Of a stretch of DNA of 64,000 nucleotides, positions 8,347 through 17,228 are shown piece after piece. Each line of letters begins with the position of its first letter. Position 1 is the stretch's first letter. The position numbers were made by a program, and so were the translations under genes. The notes under the pieces are model-generated. The model was not told the DNA's origin, did not search any database, and was given only the letters and a program-made list of their open reading frames with translations. The DNA comes from Pseudaeromonas aegiceratis (GTDB taxonomy: Bacteria > Pseudomonadota > Gammaproteobacteria > Enterobacterales > Aeromonadaceae), in assembly GCF_046254905.1 (NCBI RefSeq), contig NZ_CP158016.1, positions 1,798,001-1,862,000 on the forward strand. Reading direction: 5' to 3'.

Positions 8347-9604
8347 TCTCGGCCGGCGGCTGTAAGGCCGCCTCAAACAGCGCCTCCAGCAGGGATACCC
8401 CCTGCACCATGGCCGTCTCGTCAAAATCGAAGCCATGATGGTGGTGACCCGCCGCCAGATTGGCGCCGATCACCAGATAGGCCGCCTCACCGCCGCGCTT
8501 TTGCACCCGTTCCAGCATGTAGCCGGCGTCGTCGCTGGCGCCAAAGGGACGACTGTGGATCACGTGAAAGCCGAGCCGGTCGGCACTGACGGTGACGCTG
8601 TGCACCAGGCGCGGGCTGTTCTCAATGGAGACGGCTTCCCCCTGTTTGCGAATGCGAAAATCCACGCCATAGCTGCGGGCGCAGCCCTCTACGATCTGCT
8701 GCACCCGACCGAACATGTAGTCGTTGAGCTGGGCGCTGGCGCCGCGGGTTTCGCCTTCCAACAGGGCGAAGCTGGGGATGACGTTGCGCTCGGCGCCGGC
8801 GTTCAGGGTGCCGATGTTGAGCCGGGTCAGGCCATCTCGGTGGCGGGGAATGCCCAGCATCTGGCTCACCGCCTGACAGGCGGCCGCCAGGGCATTGGCA
8901 CCGGCGTTGGGCTCCAGCCCCGCATGGGCCGGCGTGCCGTGAAACTCCACGTCGAACTTGGTGGAACTCAGGAAGCCGGTGGGGGCCACCACTATCTCGC
9001 CGCTGCCGGCATGGATCCCCAGGTGGATGGCATAGAGGATGTCCACGTCATCCAGCTGGCCGCCCTGGGCCATGGCCTTGCCACCCCGGCAGCCTTCCTC
9101 GGCCGGTTGGAAGAACAGCTTGATCTTGCCGGACAGCGCCTCACGCCGCTGGGCCAGCAGCTGACCCAGCACCAGGCCCATGGCGGCATGGCCGTCGTGG
9201 CCACAGGCATGCATGCACTGGGGATTGAGCGAGGCAAAGCCCTGCTGATCCGGCAGATGCCGGGGATCCTGACTCTCCTGCACCTTGACCGCATCCAGAT
9301 CCACCCGCAGCGCCACACAGGGGCCGGGGCGTCCGGTATCCAGCACGGCCACCAGGCCCGTCAGGCTGGAAGCCTCCAGCCATTCCTGGGGCGCCCCCTG
9401 TGCGGCGGCCCTGGCCTTCTCCTTGGCTTCGTCGATCTGCCGGCCCATGACGGCGGCGGCGGAGAGCACCCTGTCACCCAACAATATCTGGTAACCACAG
9501 GCCGACAGCGCGGCGGCGATCAGGCTGGTGGTGCGGTATTCACACCAGCCTGGCTCGGGGAAATGGTGAAAATCGCGGCGCCAGTGGCGCAGTTGTTCAA
9601 GCAT
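8336..9604 (-). CDS. M20D amidohydrolase, AbgA-like (p-aminobenzoyl-glutamate hydrolase subunit A type)
   Basis: 422 residues from the ATG at 9604 (AAGGA 7 bases upstream); a frame to 9622 exists but the internal start has the better ribosome site. M20 metallopeptidase landmarks: MHACGHDGHAAMGL, FQPAEEGCRGGKAM, AIHLGIHAGSGEI, HGTPAHAGLEPNAGANAL and the C-terminal GANLAAGHHHHGFDFDE. The insertion SAAAVMGRQIDEAKEKARAA after the N-terminal helix is characteristic of AbgA-type proteins rather than of ordinary aminoacylases. In E. coli AbgA works with AbgB and transporter AbgT; neither is adjacent here, so the substrate (folate breakdown products or another N-acyl amino acid) is uncertain. Confidence 0.8.
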   Translation of the reverse strand: MLEQLRHWRRDFHHFPEPGWCEYRTTSLIAAALSACGYQILLGDRVLSAAAVMGRQIDEAKEKARAAAQGAPQEWLEASSLTGLVAVLDTGRPGPCVALRVDLDAVKVQESQDPRHLPDQQGFASLNPQCMHACGHDGHAAMGLVLGQLLAQRREALSGKIKLFFQPAEEGCRGGKAMAQGGQLDDVDILYAIHLGIHAGSGEIVVAPTGFLSSTKFDVEFHGTPAHAGLEPNAGANALAAACQAVSQMLGIPRHRDGLTRLNIGTLNAGAERNVIPSFALLEGETRGASAQLNDYMFGRVQQIVEGCARSYGVDFRIRKQGEAVSIENSPRLVHSVTVSADRLGFHVIHSRPFGASDDAGYMLERVQKRGGEAAYLVIGANLAAGHHHHGFDFDETAMVQGVSLLEALFEAALQPPAEISD

Positions 9605-9757
9605 GATGGGATCCTTGTGCATGGGCCGCGAAAGCGGGGCCCAAATCTGTGTCCGTCAGTCTAAGAGCTGCCACCTGGCATGACAAGTCATACTCGGCCG
9701 CAGCATGGATATAAATTACTGATAAAACAGCATGTTAAATGTCACTGGCCGGGTCGG

Positions 9758-10943
9758 TTACAGCCCCTTGTGCCGGGCACTCTCGTAACGCTCGGTCCGG
9801 GAGGCCGTGATATAGCGGGAGGTGACGCCGATATCCTGGTGACCGGCGTCGGCCATAACATGGTGCAGTGCCCGGCCTTTTTCCAGATCGGCGCTGATGC
9901 CGGTGTGACGCAGGGAGTGGACCGTCATGGTGCGCAACTCGGCGGCATCCTGGTCACGGCCATCCTGCATCAACCGTTCTGCGGTGGCCTGATAGACCCG
10001 CTCCACCTCCTCGCGAATGGCGTTGATGCCCAGGTTGGCGTTGAGATTCTTGCTGTCGCGGCCATGCTGCGCCGGTTTATGGCGTACCAGCAGCGGGATC
10101 TGCTCATTGGGGGAGGGCAGCTCCGTCAGCCCCAGAAACTGGCGATAGCGACGCAGGGCGGCCAGCAGGGCATCGCTGACCGCCACGGTTCTGGCCTTGC
10201 CGTTCTTCGACTGAGGGATGAAGAAGCCCCAGGTCTCGTTGTGCTTGTCCCGCCTAATCTGGGACATCACGGGGGCGTAGCCAGGGCGCGCCGAGATCTC
10301 CGAGATGCGGGCATAGGTGGAGAACAGCAAGATCACCAGGAAGCGGGTCCGCTCATGGCGGGCGGGATCCGCGGCGGCCAGCTCGTCCAGGGTCGCCAGC
10401 AGGTAGCTCAGCTGCAGCGGGCTCAGGGCCTTGATCTCCTCATCCGACTCGGACTGCAAGGGGCTCTCCTTCAGGCGACCGCGCCGCATGGCCAGGGCCG
10501 CCGGATTGCGATCGCAATACTCCTCGTCGTTGAGAAACTGGTAATAGGAGGAGAGCACCGCCAGCTGGTTTTTGGTGGCGGACGCCTTGCGCTGATAGGC
10601 CTGGGTGCCCGCCGGCAGCAGGCTCTGCTTGGGGGTGCGGTTGACGAAGGGCCGCCACAGGGGGTTGGGCACCCGCAGCCCCAGCCCCTTGTCGCTGAGA
10701 AAATGCGGCCGCTGGGCGTTGCCGATGAGGGGTAGGGGAGGCTGGTGGCACCACTGAATAAACTGCTGCATCTGCCGGCGGGTGACATCCGCCAGGCGCA
10801 GACCCTGCAGAACCGGCGTCGTCCACCCGGGTGGCGGTGAGGTGACTGACATGGGCGTTAATAAAGCCATTGGCCTCGTGCAAGCGCTCCAGGGATTCGA
10901 AATACGGCAGATAGGGCGGAAGTAAAATATCGTTGTTATTCAT
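9758..10943 (-). pseudogene. Tyrosine recombinase/integrase with internal frameshift, next to dif
   Basis: The catalytic part reads from about 10810 down to 9758: the first arginine in YARISE, HSLRHTG (HxxR), GHQDIGVTSRYI with the second histidine and a tyrosine a few residues later. The natural N-terminus, starting at ATG 10943 with MNNNDILLPPYLPYFESLERL, lies in a different frame. The two frames join naturally at about 10815-10820 (…RVDD to PVLQGLRLADVTRRQMQQF) if one base is removed, giving about 394 residues. The alternative start within the catalytic frame (10870) yields a low-complexity N-terminus and is unlikely. It is neither XerC/XerD nor IntI by sequence. A sequencing error, a real loss-of-function, or programmed frameshifting all remain possible. 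Confidence 0.75.
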
Positions 10944-11251
10944 GATGATAAATAGAAATGATGCCGGTGCGGCATCTTAGCGCCGGCATGCCGAGGGCTT
11001 CAAGTCCGACTTTCCTATAAGTCGGAGTTGGCAAGGGGCGGCCCGCCGCCTTGCAGGGCACCTGGATTTTCGCCTTGCCGACACGGCACGTTTGCAACCA
11101 CCAGAGCAACAAGAGCAACCAGATATCCCATCACCTACAGGCGGCCAGGTACACCTTGGCCGTCATCCATTTCCAGATGGCCAGCGACGCCAACCATCGG
11201 CACGCTGGCAAGCCCAATCGAGTGCTTAGGCGAATACCCAAACCGTAAGAT

Positions 11252-11281
11252 GGCCAATGCTGGCGAATCAAAGCATTGGCC
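11252..11281. repeat. 10-bp perfect inverted repeat in the gene-free region
   Basis: GGCCAATGCT and AGCATTGGCC separated by the 10 bases GGCGAATCAA. No T-run follows, so it is not a standard terminator. Role unknown. Confidence 0.6.
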
Positions 11282-11656
11282 GCTCAAACCGCCAGCGCAC
11301 GGCACAAGCGACATGGCCGACCACATTAAACAAAACACAAGGCGCAGCACATGCAACAGCGTCACGGTACGGCGTCAGCCAGGCTGTTGCTGCCGGCGAT
11401 ATGTGGTGCGTGAAGCGAGCCAATCCGGAACGGTAGCAATCAGCACGATACGCAGCAGTTGCCGCATTGCTTGGACGAGTCGGCGCGTTTGGATTGGCGG
11501 CCGGCACAAACGACCATGCAGATGGGCGTTAATGTGCACCGGCAATCCATGACATCGCAAAACACACTGCACGCTGATTGAACCTATTAGGTTGCCTAGT
11601 GGCCGGCCAACACCGGAGCCACCTGGGGTATACTCGATTCGCGGTCATAACATCAC

Positions 11657-11684
11657 GGTTCGCATAATGTATATTATGTTAAAT
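11657..11684 (+). other. dif: Chromosome dimer resolution site dif
   Basis: 28-bp site: XerC arm GGTTCGCATAA, 6-bp centre TGTATA, XerD arm TTATGTTAAAT. By memory it differs from E. coli dif at one base (T for G at position 4 of the XerC arm). XerC and XerD bind the two arms and FtsK activates recombination there during division, so this locates the replication terminus. It lies inside the gene-free stretch, about 0.7 kb from the start of the broken tyrosine recombinase. Confidence 0.93.
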
Positions 11685-12056
11685 GGTATGGATGCATGGC
11701 CGGACCTGGGTTATCTCTGCTGCCGCGACTCACTCCCCCTTGTTTTTCAAGCCATTACATTGCGCATACTGCTAAGTGGCATCGGGCCTACCACAAGCTC
11801 TGCCCATTCACGAACGCACTCGCCGTGATGGATGCGCATTAGGGCGAGCAGATGTTATTGGTCAGCGACCGCGCTTCTCTAACGTCACCTGCCATGATCT
11901 TCTGCGGCGCTTGGGCTCGGCCTAGCCCGGCGATACACAGGTGCATGTTGCTGCCGTCGCGGGCGTGCCCATCGGCAACGGGCTACCGTCGGCCACAGCC
12001 CGGCACATTGCTAGCGAACTGTCCCTGCGATCTGTGCGACTAACCTGCCGCTCTGC

Positions 12057-12113
12057 CGCTACGTGAAAAGTTGGCCACAGAGCCCCTGCCAATAGAACTT
12101 TTTTCACGTAGCG
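12057..12113. repeat. Long inverted repeat (16/18-bp arms) in the gene-free region
   Basis: Left arm CGCTACGTGAAAAGTT (12057-12072), right arm AACTTTTTTCACGTAGCG (12096-12113); the arms pair throughout except for a two-base bulge in the A/T run, with a 23-base loop. It could be a stable RNA hairpin, a protein site or the remnant of a mobile element end. No gene is adjacent. Confidence 0.65.
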
Positions 12114-12509
12114 ACGCGTCAAGGGTTTGCGAGCTGGGACCGACGAGACCAGTCAGCCGGCGACACCCTAGCCCACGGCACCCGGCCGGCGTGGCCGATA
12201 GCGGTAGGCGGCACCCCGCCGCACCCCGTGAATATCTGGCCCGCGGTCAACACGGGCCCAACCGGCAGGATGCCGCACCGAGTGTCATCCTGACTCGCCG
12301 CGCCCTTGCCGCAAGCGTCGCCTGGCGTTGGCGCCAAGGCTGGGTAGCGGTTGACGACAGGTTTGCCATCAACGCTGCCTCATCATTTACCATAATGCCA
12401 GCGATGGCGCCTTTTTTGGCAAGTCATTGACTCACCTACCCTTTATTAGGATCCCATGATCCAGGCCTCGTTCTGAGCCCTATTCCATAGCCGAAAATCA
12501 AGCGCCTTT

Positions 12510-12515
12510 TATAAT
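12510..12515 (+). promoter_or_regulatory. Candidate -10 element of the GGDEF gene
   Basis: A perfect TATAAT 41 bases before the proposed start at 12551 in an AT-rich stretch. The sequence 17 bases upstream (ATAGCC) is a poor -35, so activator dependence or a false match is possible. Confidence 0.35.
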
Positions 12516-12550
12516 ATTGGCCAGATTAGACAATAACTTACATGGGATAG

Positions 12551-15500
12551 TTGCCATTGGGATCAACCCGGTTTGAACAGTGGCTCGGCAAAACCTGGCG
12601 CCAGGCCAACGAGCAGCACGCCATCTGTGGCTTTATCTATACGCTTAGTGGTGCGCAGCTGCGCACGCGCTTGGATGAATTTTGTCTCACCGAACACTGT
12701 CTGCCCATCAAGTGGCGCATGACACCCCAGGATCAGCGTCATCCCTACGCCCCGCTGCTGCCACTGCTCCGCCAGCTGATCCAGGCCCAAGGGGGCAGCC
12801 TGCAGCTGATGCTGGCCGAGCTGCAACTGCTGGGTCCGGCACGCACCCTGCTGCAGGATTATTTCGAGGGGCGACCGCTGCAACGCGCCGAATCGCCGTT
12901 ACCCGATGATCTGGGCTTTCAATGTCAGCAGATCCGCCAGGCCATCATTCGGCTGATCCAAGCCCTGAGCCAGGTGCACCCCATCTTGTTTCTGGTCACC
13001 GGGCTGCATCATGCCGGAGAAAGCGCGCTGCAACTCATCACAGAGTTGATGCAGGAACAAAGCGACGGCCGTTACCTCTTGCTGTTTGGCCTGGACCCCA
13101 ACTTCCAGCAGCCAAACGAGTCCCAGCAGCGCCAGTGGGATCAGTTCGTCTGCCATGTGGAAGATACCGGGGTGCTGTTTCGCTTCGACGAGGAACTGGC
13201 TCCCCTGCAGTTGCATCCCTGGCCCAGCCTGTACGATGTTCCCCAATCCCCCATGGAGTGGCTGTACCGCTGTGAGCGGCTGTTGAATAGCCTCTGCCTG
13301 CCGGAGGCGGTGCGGGCCTGTGAGCAGACCCATGCCTTGGCCGACCTGCCCAGTGCCGGTGAGGATCCCCGGTTCTTCATTCGCTTTTATACCTGCTGGG
13401 GCCAGGCCGCCTTGTTTACCGGCCTGGTGGAGGATGCGGTCAGCCGTTTCGATCGCATCCTTGAGCTGGCCCAACGCATCAATGATCCCGCCGCCCTGGC
13501 TCTGGCCTACCGGGAGCTGAGCCTGGCTCACATCTACCGTTCGGATCTGATCCTGGCCACCCAGTGCGCACAACAGGCGGTGAAATGGAGCAACCTGCAT
13601 GGCGACGAGCTGGAGCAGACCCTCAGCCTGTTCTGCCTGTTCGTGGCCAATGACAAGGCCAATGCCCCCTTCGGTCTGGACCGGTTACGGCAACTGCTGA
13701 CCCGACTCGAGCGGTTCGAGCTGATGGGGGCCCGCATCTACACCCTGCGCAACGCCTACGTGCAAGCCACCTTCGACGATCGGCTGGAGCCGAGCTGGAT
13801 ACTCTCCTGCTCCATGCAGGCCATCCGCCTGGCCCGCCATTATGGCTATCTGGCGGACGTGGCCTCCGCCTACCATGGCCGCGGCGTCATCTACACCAAT
13901 CTCAAGCAAGACCATAGGGCGTTGCGCTGTTTCAAGATCAGCGAGCGGCTGCGTGAGGCGATCAAGCAACCCTCCCAACTGGCCCGCATCAAGAACGGCA
14001 TCGGCTATTTTCACTGCCTGCACGAGCGCTTCGAGGCGGCCCACGATTATTTCGTCCAGGCCCTCACCACCGTCATGCGCCTCAACGACTACTCAGAGGT
14101 GTCGGTGAGCCTGTACAACCTGGCCTGGTTGTACACCCTGAGCGAGAATTTTGAGCAGGCCAGCACTCTGCTGATCCGGTTAAAGGAGATGGTGCGGATC
14201 CGCGGCACCACCCATTTCCCCTACCGCAACGAGCACGACATCGTATTGCTGCAGGGGCTGGTCCACACCCTGCAGGGGGAATGGGTGCGGGGTGAACAGG
14301 CCCTGGAGCGCAGCTTCGCCCTCAAGTTTGAGGTCTCCTCCGACGGCAAGTTTATGCGTCCCCTGCTCAAGGCGCTCATCGACATCGGCCTGAACCAACC
14401 TGAGGCGGCCCAGCAGGATCTGGCGCAGGTGCAGGCGGCCCTGGAGGCCAACCCGGGCCTGACCCGCCAGCACTGGTTGCTCTACCATGAGGCGCGGATC
14501 AAATGTCATCGGCTGAGCAACGAGTTTGAGCAGGGCTACCAGCATTTTCGCGTGGCGATGGCCCTGTGCCGGGAGCATGGCCTCAGGCACAGCTATCACA
14601 AGCTGCGCCGCGCCTGGTTCAAGGACGGCGGCAGGGTGGTGAGACTCACCCTCCCCCTGCCCCAGCTGCAACTGGATAACCTGCTCAGCCTGGTGCGTCA
14701 GGAGCAGCGGATCAACGAGCTGTGGGGCAACGTGCGGGAGATGCGCCTGCTGAGTACCTTGCAGCAGTTGGGCCACAGTCACGACGATGAACCGGCCCTG
14801 GGTCGGGAGACCCTGCGGCTCATCTGCGCCAACTTCAACGCCCAGGCCGGCTTCATCCTGCTGCAAGACGAGGAGGACACGGACCGGGAGCTGGCGCAGT
14901 TCAACGAGTTACCCGAGCTGCCCCTGGATGCCCTGGCCCTGGCTCGCCGTTTTGGTGGCCAGCCCCAGGCCCGGCTCAGCCAGCATGTGCGCTTCGAGGA
15001 GAGCCTGCCGCCCCTGCGCCTCTCCTCTGTACTGGCGATCCCGCTGCAAGATGGCAGCCAGCGCCTGGGTGAGATGCTGCTGATGACCTTCGATGCCAGC
15101 CTGCAGATCAGTCATCAGGACACGGAGGCCCTGCGCTTCATCGGCAACCAGCTGGCCGCCCAGCTGGTCAGCCTGCGCCAGCGCAAGCAATTGCTGCGCT
15201 ACAGCAGCATCGACAGCCTGACGGGACTGCTTAACCGTCAGGCCATGCAGCAGGCCATCCGCAACCGGCTGGCCGAGGGCGAGGCGGCGGCGCTGGCCTA
15301 CCTGGATCTGGACAACTTCAAGTACTACAACGACACCTTCGGCCACGAGGTGGGGGATCTGCTGCTGCGCTGGTTCTCCGCCCTGGTCAAAGAGGAACTG
15401 GCCGACGGCGATCTGTTTGCCCGCTGGGGGGGCGATGAGTTTGTCATCCTGCTGCCGGGCCTGGCCTGCCAGAAGGCCCAGGAACGCCTGGAGCGCATGC

Positions 15501-15730
15501 TGGACAGATTGCACGCGGCCCGGGGCTTCGAGGCCAGGCTGCAGCAGCAGCTGGGGCAGATACAGTTGCCCAAGATCAAATGGCTGGGCTGCTCCGTGGG
15601 ACTGACCGATACCCTGCAGTTGGCGGAGCCCCTGGACGACAGGGACTTGTTGCGCCTGGCAGACGAGGCCCTCTATCGGGTCAAGCGCCAGGGCAAGGGC
15701 CATATCCAACTCAGCAGCTGCCCGGCCTGA
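12551..15730 (+). CDS. Large diguanylate cyclase: NTPase-like region, TPR repeats, GAF-like domain, GGDEF
   Basis: 1059 residues, soluble. The N-terminal 230 residues resemble the winged/NTPase-like region of MalT-type proteins but show no Walker A. From about 270 to 690 are helical TPR-type repeats (for example ALALAYRELSLAHIYRSDLILATQCAQQAVKW). A GAF-like segment follows (about 740-870), then a GGDEF domain with DSLTGLLNRQAMQQAI and an intact RWGGDEFVILLPG near residue 958. The RxxD inhibitory site is absent (ADGD in its place), so product inhibition through the I-site is not expected. No ATG fits: an in-frame ATG at 12542 is followed by TAG, so translation probably starts at TTG 12551 or TTG 12557. 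The TPR block suggests a protein or peptide partner as input. Confidence 0.85.
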   Translation: MPLGSTRFEQWLGKTWRQANEQHAICGFIYTLSGAQLRTRLDEFCLTEHCLPIKWRMTPQDQRHPYAPLLPLLRQLIQAQGGSLQLMLAELQLLGPARTLLQDYFEGRPLQRAESPLPDDLGFQCQQIRQAIIRLIQALSQVHPILFLVTGLHHAGESALQLITELMQEQSDGRYLLLFGLDPNFQQPNESQQRQWDQFVCHVEDTGVLFRFDEELAPLQLHPWPSLYDVPQSPMEWLYRCERLLNSLCLPEAVRACEQTHALADLPSAGEDPRFFIRFYTCWGQAALFTGLVEDAVSRFDRILELAQRINDPAALALAYRELSLAHIYRSDLILATQCAQQAVKWSNLHGDELEQTLSLFCLFVANDKANAPFGLDRLRQLLTRLERFELMGARIYTLRNAYVQATFDDRLEPSWILSCSMQAIRLARHYGYLADVASAYHGRGVIYTNLKQDHRALRCFKISERLREAIKQPSQLARIKNGIGYFHCLHERFEAAHDYFVQALTTVMRLNDYSEVSVSLYNLAWLYTLSENFEQASTLLIRLKEMVRIRGTTHFPYRNEHDIVLLQGLVHTLQGEWVRGEQALERSFALKFEVSSDGKFMRPLLKALIDIGLNQPEAAQQDLAQVQAALEANPGLTRQHWLLYHEARIKCHRLSNEFEQGYQHFRVAMALCREHGLRHSYHKLRRAWFKDGGRVVRLTLPLPQLQLDNLLSLVRQEQRINELWGNVREMRLLSTLQQLGHSHDDEPALGRETLRLICANFNAQAGFILLQDEEDTDRELAQFNELPELPLDALALARRFGGQPQARLSQHVRFEESLPPLRLSSVLAIPLQDGSQRLGEMLLMTFDASLQISHQDTEALRFIGNQLAAQLVSLRQRKQLLRYSSIDSLTGLLNRQAMQQAIRNRLAEGEAAALAYLDLDNFKYYNDTFGHEVGDLLLRWFSALVKEELADGDLFARWGGDEFVILLPGLACQKAQERLERMLDRLHAARGFEARLQQQLGQIQLPKIKWLGCSVGLTDTLQLAEPLDDRDLLRLADEALYRVKRQGKGHIQLSSCPA

Positions 15731-15803
15731 TCCCGGGCGCTGCTTTTTTCAGCCGGAGGATTCTGCTATCCTCCGGCCCCCCGAGTAAAGCTGTGAGCGT
15801 GCC

Positions 15804-16481
15804 ATGTCCCTGCACTACCCCATCAACGAGATCTTCCAGACCCTGCAAGGTGAAGGCTGCCAGACCGGGCGTGCCGCCATCTTCATCCGTCTGCAAGGCT
15901 GTCCGGTGGGCTGCCCCTGGTGCGACACCCGGCATACCTGGGTGGTGAGTCCGGAGCGTCAGGTGCCGGTGGAGCAGGTGCTGGACAGATCCAGCCAGTC
16001 CGACGGCTGGGCCCGCCTGGACAGTCAGGCCGTGCTGCACGCCCTGCAGCAGCTGGGCTACACGGCGCGGCTCGTGGTGATCACCGGTGGCGAGCCCTGT
16101 CTGTACGATCTGCGCCCCCTGTCCGGCGCCCTGCTTGAGGCGGGTTACGAGGTGCAGCTGGAGACGAGCGGCACCCAGCCCATCCTGATCCACCCCGCCG
16201 CCTGGGTGACCGTCTCCCCCAAGGTGGAGATGAAGGGGGGCTTCGAGGTGCTGGATGAGGCCCTGGCCCGGGCCGACGAGATCAAGCACCCGGTGGCGCG
16301 GGAGAAGCACATCGAGGAGCTAGACGCCCTGCTGGCCCGCCGCTGCCACAAGCCCAACGTACAGATTGCCCTGCAGCCCATCAGCCAGCAGCGGCAGGCC
16401 ACGGCATTGGCCATCCAGACCTGCATCGAGCGCAACTGGCGGTTATCGGCCCAGCTGCACAAGTACCTGCAGATCGACTGA
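15804..16481 (+). CDS. queE: 7-carboxy-7-deazaguanine synthase QueE (radical SAM)
   Basis: 225 residues. QueE converts 6-carboxytetrahydropterin into 7-carboxy-7-deazaguanine on the way to queuosine. The opening INEIFQTLQGEG is the family signature, and the radical-SAM iron–sulfur cysteines follow in LQGCPVGCPWCDT (Cx3CxxC). VITGGEPCLYDL is the SAM-binding GGE motif. The gene follows the GGDEF gene in the same direction after 73 bp that include a 10-bp hairpin (15752-15777). Other queuosine genes (queC, queD) are not in the window. Confidence 0.94.
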   Translation: MSLHYPINEIFQTLQGEGCQTGRAAIFIRLQGCPVGCPWCDTRHTWVVSPERQVPVEQVLDRSSQSDGWARLDSQAVLHALQQLGYTARLVVITGGEPCLYDLRPLSGALLEAGYEVQLETSGTQPILIHPAAWVTVSPKVEMKGGFEVLDEALARADEIKHPVAREKHIEELDALLARRCHKPNVQIALQPISQQRQATALAIQTCIERNWRLSAQLHKYLQID

Positions 16482-16488
16482 GTGCCAC

Positions 16489-16530
16489 AGCAAAAAACAA
16501 AAAGTAAAACGGCCTCATCATGAGGCCGTT
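16489..16530 (-). terminator. Terminator of the urease end of the urea block
   Basis: On the minus strand AACGGCCTCAT and ATGAGGCCGTT form an 11-bp stem with a one-base gap, followed by a T-rich tract (TTTTACTTTTTGTTTTTT). It lies just past the ureG stop and closes the long urea transcription block; the hairpin may also serve queE. Confidence 0.88.
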
Positions 16531-16550
16531 GTTGTCTGGGCTTGGCGCCA

Positions 16551-17177
16551 TCAGGCCGCCTTGGGGGTCAGCATGCCGGCCTGGACGATGAAGTCGATGA
16601 TGGTCTGCAGTCCCTGGCCTGTCTTGAGGTTGGCGAAGGTCCAGGGCTTGCTGGGGCGCATGCGGTTGGTATCCGACTCCATCACCTCCAGCCGGGCGCC
16701 GACGTAAGGCGCCAGATCAATCTTGTTGATCACCAGCAGATCGGACTTGGTGATGCCGGGGCCGCCCTTACGGGGGATCTTCTCCCCTTCGGCCACGTCG
16801 ATGACATAGATGGTGAGATCCGCCAGTTCCGGACTGAAGGTGGCGCTCAGGTTGTCGCCACCGCTCTCCACAAACACCACATCCAGATTGCCGAAGCGCT
16901 CCGCCAGGGCCTCCACCGCCGCCAGGTTCATGGAGGCGTCCTCGCGGATGGCGGTGTGGGGACAGCCGCCGGTCTCTACCCCCACGATGCGTTCTGGCTC
17001 CAGGGCGCCGGCCTCGGTGAGGATGCGCTGATCCTCCTTGGTATAGATGTCGTTGGTGACCACGGCGATCTCGAAGTGATCCCGCATGGCCTTGCACAGA
17101 GCTTCAAGCAGGGCCGTCTTACCTGAGCCCACCGGCCCCCCCACTCCGACCCGCAACGGGCTGCTCATCGTCGTCAT
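16551..17177 (-). CDS. ureG: Urease accessory GTPase UreG
   Basis: 208 residues of a SIMIBI-class GTPase that delivers Ni2+ to apo-urease with UreF and UreH/UreD. P-loop GGPVGSGKTALLEAL near residue 15, the nickel/zinc-binding CPH in GGCPHTAIREDASMN, ESGGDNLSATFSPELAD and the guanine motif NKIDLAPYVGA are all present. It is the last gene of the urea block; a second ATG nine bases inside (MSSPLRV) is an equally likely start. Confidence 0.97.
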   Translation of the reverse strand: MTTMSSPLRVGVGGPVGSGKTALLEALCKAMRDHFEIAVVTNDIYTKEDQRILTEAGALEPERIVGVETGGCPHTAIREDASMNLAAVEALAERFGNLDVVFVESGGDNLSATFSPELADLTIYVIDVAEGEKIPRKGGPGITKSDLLVINKIDLAPYVGARLEVMESDTNRMRPSKPWTFANLKTGQGLQTIIDFIVQAGMLTPKAA

Positions 17178-17228
17178 ATCTGTATTCCTTGTCCTTGGGT
17201 TGTGTCCATCCGGCGTCCTGGCGAAGGC

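Larger units (their letters stand above)
10944..12550. other. 1.6-kb gene-free terminus region containing dif
   Basis: No open frame here has a convincing protein composition; the longest (about 170 codons, 11028-11552) is rich in Arg, Pro, Thr and Cys and looks like chance. What is visible: a hairpin just upstream of the integrase gene (TCCGACTT/AAGTCGGA, around 11004-11025), a 10-bp inverted repeat at 11252-11281, the dif site at 11657-11684, a long inverted repeat at 12057-12113, and a promoter-like TATAAT near 12510. Elsewhere I see nothing recognisable. Confidence 0.7.

Noticed and set aside
11028..11552. 174-codon frame and shorter frames on both strands in the dif region
   Set aside because: Composition is Arg/Pro/Thr/Cys-heavy with no motif, no ribosome site, and frames on both strands are similar in quality.
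11678..11684. GTTAAAT read as an integron attC core (GTTRRRY)
   Set aside because: It is the end of the XerD arm of dif; no matching RYYYAAC partner or attC-type fold was found, and the nearby recombinase is not IntI.
15752..15777. 10-bp hairpin after the GGDEF gene as intrinsic terminator
   Set aside because: The T-run lies before, not after, the stem on the plus strand, and on the minus strand it is followed by A residues; left as an unassigned hairpin.
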